Source: CBFHOS01 sp965657645
Lineage (GTDB): Bacteria; Pseudomonadota; Alphaproteobacteria; Puniceispirillales; Puniceispirillaceae
Length of the DNA stretch: 8,821 nt
Reading direction: 5' to 3'
Assembly: GCA_965657645.1 (NCBI GenBank)
Contig: CBFHOS010000045.1
Span: forward strand, 1-8,821
The notes under the pieces are model-generated. The model did no database searches, was not told the DNA's origin, and saw only the letters and a list, made by a program, of their open reading frames with translations. Positions 6,082 through 8,821 of the stretch are shown here, piece after piece; the first letter of the stretch is position 1; each line of letters starts with the position of its first letter. The position numbers were made by a program, and so were the translations under genes.

Positions 6082-6887
6082 GAACTCCGCCTCAACACGG
6101 TCCGGTAAAGGATTGACAAGATAAAGCTCGGCATTATCAGCTTAAGAACCCGTATCGCAATCGACAGGAAATAAGTGAGCGTCGATAATTGGCCTCGACT
6201 ATAGGCCGATCGCAGCACAACTATCTCTTCGAGAAAATAACGCCATCCACGGCGTCGCACTTGGACGGCACGGACATCGACTAGAATTTTTGGCAAATTT
6301 GCCAAACGGCCCTTGCTATTTATTGCACGTAGATAAAAATCCCAATCCTCAACAAAGTTCAAATCGCCATAGCCACCGATTTCTTCAAAAAAACTACGTG
6401 CGTACATCAAAGTCACATGATTAAACGGCGAACGAAACCGCACCATTGAGCGTATTCCCGCCCCATCAAGCGGAACCCTGCGGATCACATTCTGGTCGCC
6501 CGGAACATTGTCAAATTCAGCAATGAACCCGCCCAGCACATCAAGATTATTGGTCACCAAAAAATCTAGCTGACTGGCAAAGCGGTCAGGGCGGGAAATG
6601 TCATCGGCATCCATAAGCGCAACGACATCACCACGCGCTTTGGATATTGCAAAATTGCGGGCTGGGCCTCGGCCTTGGTTTTCTGCCAAGGGATGCAGGG
6701 TGATCAATTTCCGCTTGGCATAACTTTTCAAAAGGCTAGCCAGATCATCACCGATTGGACCATCAATGACGACGATAAATTCGTCTGGCTGACGGGTCTG
6801 GGTGATTATGCTGTCAATCGCCGCCTCTACGGCATCGACTTGATCGCCAGCATAAACCGCCATGATGGCAGAAAGATTAGGCACCAT
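6078..6887 (-). CDS. family 2 glycosyltransferase, first gene of the psuK-psuG operon
   Basis: This GT-A fold glycosyltransferase would transfer a sugar from a nucleotide-sugar donor, probably to a surface glycan. It begins with the typical strand SAIMAVYAGD (6-15), then has SIITQTRQPDEFIVVIDG (26-43), NQGRGPARNFAI (70-81), the metal-binding DADD (93-96) and a probable catalytic VEDWDF (179-184). The C-terminal 35 residues are hydrophobic with basic flanks and may sit on the membrane. It resembles amylovoran-type AmsE/WcaA-like transferases; donor and acceptor are unknown. The start at 6887 is supported by GAGGG a few bases upstream. Its stop codon overlaps the psuK ATG by four bases (ATGA), which implies translational coupling to a nucleoside salvage pair, an odd association. 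The 170 bases upstream (6888-7057) contain no convincing promoter or terminator. Confidence 0.9.
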   Translation of the reverse strand: MVPNLSAIMAVYAGDQVDAVEAAIDSIITQTRQPDEFIVVIDGPIGDDLASLLKSYAKRKLITLHPLAENQGRGPARNFAISKARGDVVALMDADDISRPDRFASQLDFLVTNNLDVLGGFIAEFDNVPGDQNVIRRVPLDGAGIRSMVRFRSPFNHVTLMYARSFFEEIGGYGDLNFVEDWDFYLRAINSKGRLANLPKILVDVRAVQVRRRGWRYFLEEIVVLRSAYSRGQLSTLTYFLSIAIRVLKLIMPSFILSILYRTVLRRSS

Positions 6888-7057
6888 TAAACCCTCACGA
6901 CCCTACAATTATTCTGCGTATCTGATGATACACCGATTTTGGTAAGGTTGTTTTTAACATAATTGAGTAGCATCATCCACCAACCAACATGGAGCTTGAC
7001 ACTTGGTAGTACCTGATGGGTGCCCGTTGGCCATGATGACAATATAACGGACCACCA

Positions 7058-8035
7058 TTATTTTACTAAACCTCGAACCAATATTTCTGCAGATTGTCTG
7101 AAAACTCCTGCGCGCAGCACTAAGATGATGCCGTCAACAGTGCCCAGAAACGAACCAATATCTCTCCAGTCACCAAACATTCCTTTTGCCAGATAAGCAA
7201 ACATCTGGCACACGGCCATCCAAATTAACGCGAAGGATGATAGATCAGCATTTAGCGCAACCAGATAATTGCGCATAAGCACCTGTGTCTTTGCATAAAA
7301 TCTACGCTTGGCGAATGGATGATTGCTATAGGTATCATTATGCTTGGCACGCGCCGCTGCACAAACTGCCAAGCGATGGGTTTTGGAGAGAGGATAGCTG
7401 TATAAAACATCTTCACAAAATGCCCAGCGTGTTTGAAACGATAAAGGGTGTGGATGAGATTCCAGAACGTCACGTGCCCACATCGTGGCCCCACCAATAA
7501 GCCATTGTGAAAATGTATTTTCACTGACCGGCACATGTGGGCTAGCAAATCCAGACGCCCAAACACGGCCTTGCGGCTCGACCTTCATGAGCGCTAGGGA
7601 ACGAAAAAGATTATTCCGCTTTGCCGGATGGTCAATGATGTTAAAGGCCATGCCGCCCAGCGGCTTGCCGGGCAAGGCTTGTATCTCGTTCCAATGCGCC
7701 AGAGCTTTTGCCAAAGCATCGGCCTCTAAGGTGATGTCATCATCTAGGTGTAGCACTAGTTCGATGCCCGGTAACAAATGCGTGTGGGCGTGATTGCGTT
7801 GCATAATTTGCCCCTGACTAGGGCAGTATAAGCACGTCAAAACCAGCTTATCAGCAAATTCGGCCACCACGGGCTTCAGATTATTCCCCCCGTCAGCGAT
7901 AATAATCTGGCCAGGCTGGACATCGCTTGCAACAATCGATGCGAGCAGCTGCCTGACCTTGTCTGGCCGGTCTTTAGTTGGACAGATGATTGCAACCGAC
8001 GTCGACATAATCATTTCAGAAAACCCAATGCTCAT
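7058..8035 (-). CDS. family 2 glycosyltransferase
   Basis: This is a GT-A type glycosyltransferase, probably used in surface polysaccharide or glycoconjugate synthesis at the cytoplasmic face of the membrane. It shows the N-terminal strand VAIICPTKDRPDKVRQLLASI (14-34), the donor and metal-binding LDDD (97-100), an acceptor-site-like WLIGGATMWARDV (178-190), CEDVLYSYPLSK (207-218) with the expected acidic pair, and H232 in RAKHND. The C-terminal third has hydrophobic, probably membrane-associated stretches (about 257-285). At 325 residues it is complete. The longest start is ATG at 8035; in-frame ATGs at residues 8 and 10 (MIMSTSV) give N-termini closer to the usual GT2 start, and none has a strong ribosome site. 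It is divergent from the GSCFA gene. Sugar specificity cannot be told. Confidence 0.88.
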   Translation of the reverse strand: MSIGFSEMIMSTSVAIICPTKDRPDKVRQLLASIVASDVQPGQIIIADGGNNLKPVVAEFADKLVLTCLYCPSQGQIMQRNHAHTHLLPGIELVLHLDDDITLEADALAKALAHWNEIQALPGKPLGGMAFNIIDHPAKRNNLFRSLALMKVEPQGRVWASGFASPHVPVSENTFSQWLIGGATMWARDVLESHPHPLSFQTRWAFCEDVLYSYPLSKTHRLAVCAAARAKHNDTYSNHPFAKRRFYAKTQVLMRNYLVALNADLSSFALIWMAVCQMFAYLAKGMFGDWRDIGSFLGTVDGIILVLRAGVFRQSAEILVRGLVK

Positions 8036-8125
8036 TTATGCGTGGCCTAATGAAAACAATTGAAATACTATTGGTAACAGCCTTAGATCAGAACCCACCA
8101 AATTTGTAAATTTAGATGCACATAA

Positions 8126-8821
8126 ATGTTTAAATCGCTTCTTTCTCATAATATACGCCAGCGCCTACGCGAAGGCCAAGAGGTCATTTCACGCTATTTT
8201 CCGCCGCCTATGCGTGAGATTGCGAAGCATGGTTTGGTGCCAACACAGATTTACCCGCATGGCCGCAACTTCGAAGAATCTCTAAAGCGGGGCACCCTCG
8301 CCATCGCTCACGGATTTACGCTAGCTGAAAATGCGCGTGTTGCGGCGCTTGGCACTTGCTTTGCCGAAGAAATTTCAATCTTCTTAAAAGAAGAAAGTCT
8401 TCCGGTTCATTACATTGAGCTTGAACCAAACCGCTGGAATTTCTCTGCGGATTGGGGCCGCATTTACACAATCCCAAACTTGCTACAAATCTTGGACTAT
8501 AGCTTTGGCGCTGTAGAGTTTCATATTGAACGCATTGGCAATCAGTATTTTGACCCATTGCGTGAGCATTCTGTCGCTAGTTTTGGATCCCACAAGGAAG
8601 CTGTCGCAGGTATAAAAAAGCACCGCGCAGCAAGCAAACTAGCGCTTGAAACCGCAGATATCATAACGCTAACACTCGGTCAAAATGAAGCATGGACAGA
8701 TTTAAATTCTGGCATTGTTTGGGGCAGCAAACCACACCTAGATCTTTTGAGCCCCACACCGGCAAGGTTCTCCGTTGATGAATTCAGCTACAAACAAAAT
8801 TATGATCAACTTGCTAAAGTG
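8126..8821 (+). CDS. GSCFA-domain protein, 3' end cut by the window
   Basis: An open frame runs from ATG 8126 to the window edge (232 codons, no stop). It carries a variant of the family name motif, GTCFA (76-80, in AALGTCFAEEI), then WGRIYTIPNLLQIL (110-123) and TLGQNEAW (183-190). These are the conserved blocks of the GSCFA family (SGNH-hydrolase-like domain). Members often occur in polysaccharide or capsule loci, and their exact reaction is not settled. The residue after the motif glycine is Thr rather than Ser. A stop codon directly precedes the ATG in frame, so the start is well bounded, although no Shine-Dalgarno sequence is visible and the leader is AT-rich. It is divergent from the leftward glycosyltransferase, which suggests a glycan-related role. 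Confidence 0.85.
   Translation, partial: MFKSLLSHNIRQRLREGQEVISRYFPPPMREIAKHGLVPTQIYPHGRNFEESLKRGTLAIAHGFTLAENARVAALGTCFAEEISIFLKEESLPVHYIELEPNRWNFSADWGRIYTIPNLLQILDYSFGAVEFHIERIGNQYFDPLREHSVASFGSHKEAVAGIKKHRAASKLALETADIITLTLGQNEAWTDLNSGIVWGSKPHLDLLSPTPARFSVDEFSYKQNYDQLAKV

Noticed and set aside
6954..7034. 26-residue minus-strand frame (MANGHPSGTT...) between the two glycosyltransferase genes
   Set aside because: It has no ribosome site, no recognisable motif, and a length expected by chance.
8060..8088. Promoter TTGAAA-17-TTAGAT for the GSCFA gene
   Set aside because: The -35 is fair but the -10 matches only three of six positions, so it is not above chance in this AT-rich tract.

Overview
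The window looks like part of a proteobacterial chromosome, most likely from a free-living alphaproteobacterium and possibly a marine one. The gene content supports this (RhlE-type DEAD-box helicase, pseudouridine catabolism pair, AMP-forming acyl-CoA ligase, glycan genes), but I could run no search, so the taxonomic guess is an inference. No insertion sequence, integrase, CRISPR array or rRNA is visible.

Layout. Bases 1-200 hold a leftward tRNA-Arg (anticodon CCT) with an encoded CCA and a weak terminator-like hairpin beyond it. Bases 245-321 are an 11-bp, seven-copy degenerate tandem repeat lying upstream of a good sigma70-like promoter (360-388). That promoter would drive a large DEAD-box RNA helicase (434-2374) with a very long basic, repeat-built C-terminal tail. 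A strong bidirectional hairpin terminator at 2415-2441 separates it from a convergent, leftward acyl-CoA ligase gene (2466-4082).

Upstream of the ligase is a striking array of seven 12-bp repeats (4139-4222), which probably lies in its promoter and leader. It is followed by a tightly packed leftward operon transcribed in the order glycosyltransferase (6887 to 6078), psuK (6081 to 5152), psuG (5171 to 4272). The reading frames overlap at both junctions. PsuK phosphorylates pseudouridine to pseudouridine 5'-phosphate and PsuG cleaves its C-C glycosidic bond to uracil and ribose 5-phosphate. A glycosyltransferase coupled to this pair is unusual.

The right end (7058-8821) is a glycan-type region. 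It holds a second leftward family 2 glycosyltransferase and, divergently, the start of a GSCFA-domain protein cut by the window edge. Both look more AT-rich by eye than the helicase region.

The points most worth a second look are the two tandem repeat arrays, both in intergenic regulatory positions, the glycosyltransferase-psuK-psuG coupling, and the internally duplicated helicase tail, where one duplication has diverged only at synonymous sites. I did not find a clearly new defence or mobile system.
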